DNA of 23,958 bases from an uncultured bacterium (GTDB taxonomy: Bacteria; Bacillota; Clostridia; Lachnospirales; Lachnospiraceae). Positions 22,818-23,958 of this stretch are shown piece after piece (position 1 is the first letter of the stretch; every line of letters starts with the position of its first letter). A program made the translations under genes and the position numbers. The stretch is taken from assembly GCA_905215775.1 (NCBI GenBank), contig CAJMRM010000050.1, positions 1 through 23,958 on the forward strand, written 5' to 3'. A model generated the notes under the pieces. The model made no database searches. It saw only the letters and a program-made list of their open reading frames with translations, and was not told the origin of the DNA.

Positions 22818-23524
22818 ACAGGATCGCTTATATGGTCATAAAGAACCTGCCCGCTGCTCCGGTATGGTTTTACCGCGTATGCCGGCTGGGAAGAGACCAG
22901 GACCCTCATACGGAGCAGGAACGGTATGATTATTTAAGAAAGCTTGTTAAGAAGGTAAATAAAAGCGGCCGGGTGACCATTGAGGTCCATGGCCGCGAGA
23001 ACCTTCCCGCCGCCGACGGCTTTATTATGTTTCCAAACCACCAGGGGCTGTTTGATGTCCTGGCTGTGATCGAGGGATGCCCTCACCCGTTTGGGGTCGT
23101 GATAAAGAAGGAGGCGGCAGATATCCTTCTGGTAAAACAGGTGGTGAAGCTGCTCCGGGGACTTTCCATAGACCGGAAGGATACCAGGAGCTCATTAAAG
23201 CTGATCAATCAGATGACAGAGGAGGTCAGACAGGGGAGAAATTATCTGATCTTTCCGGAGGGGACCAGATCCAGAAAGGGAAACGAGCTTCTGGAATTTA
23301 AAGCGGGTACCTTTAAAAGTGCTGTCAATGCCCGCTGTCCCATCGTGCCCGTAGCTCTGGTCAACAGCTTCAGACCTTTTGATATCCATTCCATAAAGGA
23401 GGAAACTGTGCAGGTCCATTTTCTGGAGCCTATTGGATATGATCAATATATAGGAATGAAAACAACAGAGATCGCACATCTTGTGCACGACAGGATACAG
23501 GAAGAAATAAATAAATTTATCTAA
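22814..23524 (+). CDS. Lysophospholipid acyltransferase family protein (PlsC-like)
   Basis: The 236-residue protein has the acyltransferase motifs NHQGLFD (75-81, an HX4D motif with His76 and Asp81) and FPEGTRSRKG (147-156), plus PIVPVAL (176-182). It probably adds the second acyl chain to 1-acylglycerol-3-phosphate in phospholipid synthesis; other lyso-acceptors are possible. It overlaps the fumarase beta gene by 4 bases. No hairpin terminator is seen after the stop, and the tRNA promoter begins 9 bases later. Confidence 0.9.
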   Translation: MNRIAYMVIKNLPAAPVWFYRVCRLGRDQDPHTEQERYDYLRKLVKKVNKSGRVTIEVHGRENLPAADGFIMFPNHQGLFDVLAVIEGCPHPFGVVIKKEAADILLVKQVVKLLRGLSIDRKDTRSSLKLINQMTEEVRQGRNYLIFPEGTRSRKGNELLEFKAGTFKSAVNARCPIVPVALVNSFRPFDIHSIKEETVQVHFLEPIGYDQYIGMKTTEIAHLVHDRIQEEINKFI

Positions 23525-23533
23525 AAAAAGTCA

Positions 23534-23562
23534 TTGACAAATTGTTTTTTCTCTTATATAAT
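23534..23562 (+). promoter_or_regulatory. Consensus promoter of tRNA-Ser
   Basis: Perfect TTGACA (23534-23539), 17-base spacer, perfect TATAAT (23557-23562). Transcription would start near 23569, about 54 bases before the tRNA. Confidence 0.9.
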
Positions 23563-23622
23563 GACATATGCGTCTGGCGAATGTCCAGAAATTTAATAAG
23601 TAATCATTAGCTACGGTAATAA

Positions 23623-23710
23623 GGAGAAATACTCAAGAGGCCGAAGAGGCGCCCCTGCTAAGGGTGTAGGTCGGGAAACCGGCGCGAGGGTTCAAATCCC
23701 TCTTTCTCCG
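23623..23710 (+). tRNA. tRNA-Ser (anticodon GCU)
   Basis: The acceptor arm GGAGAAA pairs with TTTCTCC, followed by discriminator G at 23710. The anticodon loop CTGCTAA puts GCT at 23657-23659, reading AGC and AGU. A long variable arm typical of serine tRNAs (GTCGGGAAACCGGC region) precedes the GAGGG-TTCAAAT-CCCTC T arm. Length is 88 bases. CCA is not encoded. Frames on the opposite strand here are by-products of the tRNA. Confidence 0.97.
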
Positions 23711-23809
23711 TTCGCTGAGAGCAGTCTGGCGGTGCGGCAAGCGCAGAACCTGGCACATCAGCGGTTCACAAAACCCGTCAGAAAACGATCTGATCCGGAG
23801 AGTGAACGG
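23711..23809 (+). other. Structured spacer between tRNA-Ser and rRNA promoter
   Basis: No gene is seen. CGCTGA (23713-23718) can pair with TCAGCG (23758-23763), and GTTCAC (23764-23769) with GTGAAC (23802-23807). No intrinsic terminator with a U-run is present, so tRNA transcription may continue into the rRNA operon. Confidence 0.45.
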
Positions 23810-23852
23810 TTTCAAATTTCTTCAAAAAAGAAATTTGAAAAAAATAAAAAAA
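23810..23852 (+). promoter_or_regulatory. AT-rich inverted repeat and A-tract, possible UP element
   Basis: TTTCAAATTTCTT (23810-23822) and AAGAAATTTGAAA (23828-23840) form a perfect 13-bp inverted repeat, followed by A-rich AAAATAAAAAAA directly upstream of the next -35. A U-run is missing, so it is not a usual terminator. A-tracts at this place raise rRNA promoter strength in known cases. Confidence 0.5.
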
Positions 23853-23856
23853 GTTC

Positions 23857-23885
23857 TTGACAAACAGAACACAGCGTGATATACT
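23857..23885 (+). promoter_or_regulatory. rRNA operon promoter
   Basis: TTGACA (23857-23862), 17-base spacer, TATACT (23880-23885), start near 23892. The downstream sequence is an rRNA leader. Confidence 0.88.
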
Positions 23886-23891
23886 ATCGAA

Positions 23892-23958
23892 GCTGTCGCT
23901 GAGAAAGACAAGAACAGCACAGAACCTTGAAAACTGAACAGTATGTAAAACCCTGAAA
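23892..23958 (+). other. Leader of a ribosomal RNA operon (16S gene not reached)
   Basis: The leader contains AACCTTGAAAACTGAACA, a sequence recurring in Firmicute rRNA operon leaders and spacers. With the strong promoter and tRNA neighbour this points to a 16S rRNA gene just past the right edge. The 16S 5' end itself is not present. Confidence 0.75.

Noticed and set aside
23633..23815. Minus-strand open frame opposite tRNA-Ser
   Set aside because: It is the antisense of a clear tRNA, a common false gene.
1..23958. Search for CRISPR arrays, insertion sequences, phage, toxin-antitoxin or defence genes
   Set aside because: No spaced repeat array, transposase, integrase or small paired operon was seen; nearly all sequence is explained by conserved origin genes.

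Overview
This window is the chromosomal replication origin of a low-to-mid GC Firmicute. The gene order (parA / rsmG-mnmG-mnmE-khpB-yidC-yidD-rnpA-rpmH / dnaA-dnaN-rlbA-recF-gyrB-gyrA), the Bacillus-type parS and DnaA-box sequences, strong AGGAGG ribosome sites and the protein style all fit class Clostridia. A Lachnospiraceae (Clostridium cluster XIVa) member is my best guess; genus cannot be fixed by eye. Genes point away from the origin on both sides, as expected for co-orientation with replication.

Layout. 1-193 is the start of parA, running off the left edge. 194-1067 is mostly non-coding and holds five perfect parS sites plus a pyrimidine-rich repeat tract. 1068-2018 is a lone alpha/beta hydrolase with its own promoter, facing against the neighbouring operon and separated from it by a strong two-way terminator. 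2312-9291 is one leftward operon with a good promoter: rpmH, rnpA, yidD, yidC, khpB, mnmE, mnmG, rsmG (ribosome assembly, RNase P, membrane insertion, tRNA modification, 16S methylation). 9419-10051 is an ECF transporter S-component transcribed divergently from dnaA.

10172-12012 is the origin: DnaA boxes lie both upstream of dnaA (in helically phased arrays) and between dnaA and dnaN, so oriC looks bipartite as in Bacillus. Rightward from there run dnaA, dnaN, rlbA, recF, gyrB and gyrA (replication initiation, clamp, repair, supercoiling). Tightly spaced behind gyrA are an M20 amidohydrolase, a YitT-type membrane protein, the two subunits of an iron-sulfur fumarase-type hydratase and a PlsC-type acyltransferase. 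The right end has a strong promoter, tRNA-Ser(GCU), and a second strong promoter with the leader of what must be a ribosomal RNA operon; the 16S gene itself is not reached.

Most of this is conserved core chromosome. The best second-look items are the dense parS cluster with an intruding hydrolase, the phased DnaA-box arrays shared by dnaA and the transporter promoter, and gyrase residues that match known quinolone-resistance substitutions in both subunits. I found no mobile element, CRISPR array, defence system or clearly undescribed system.
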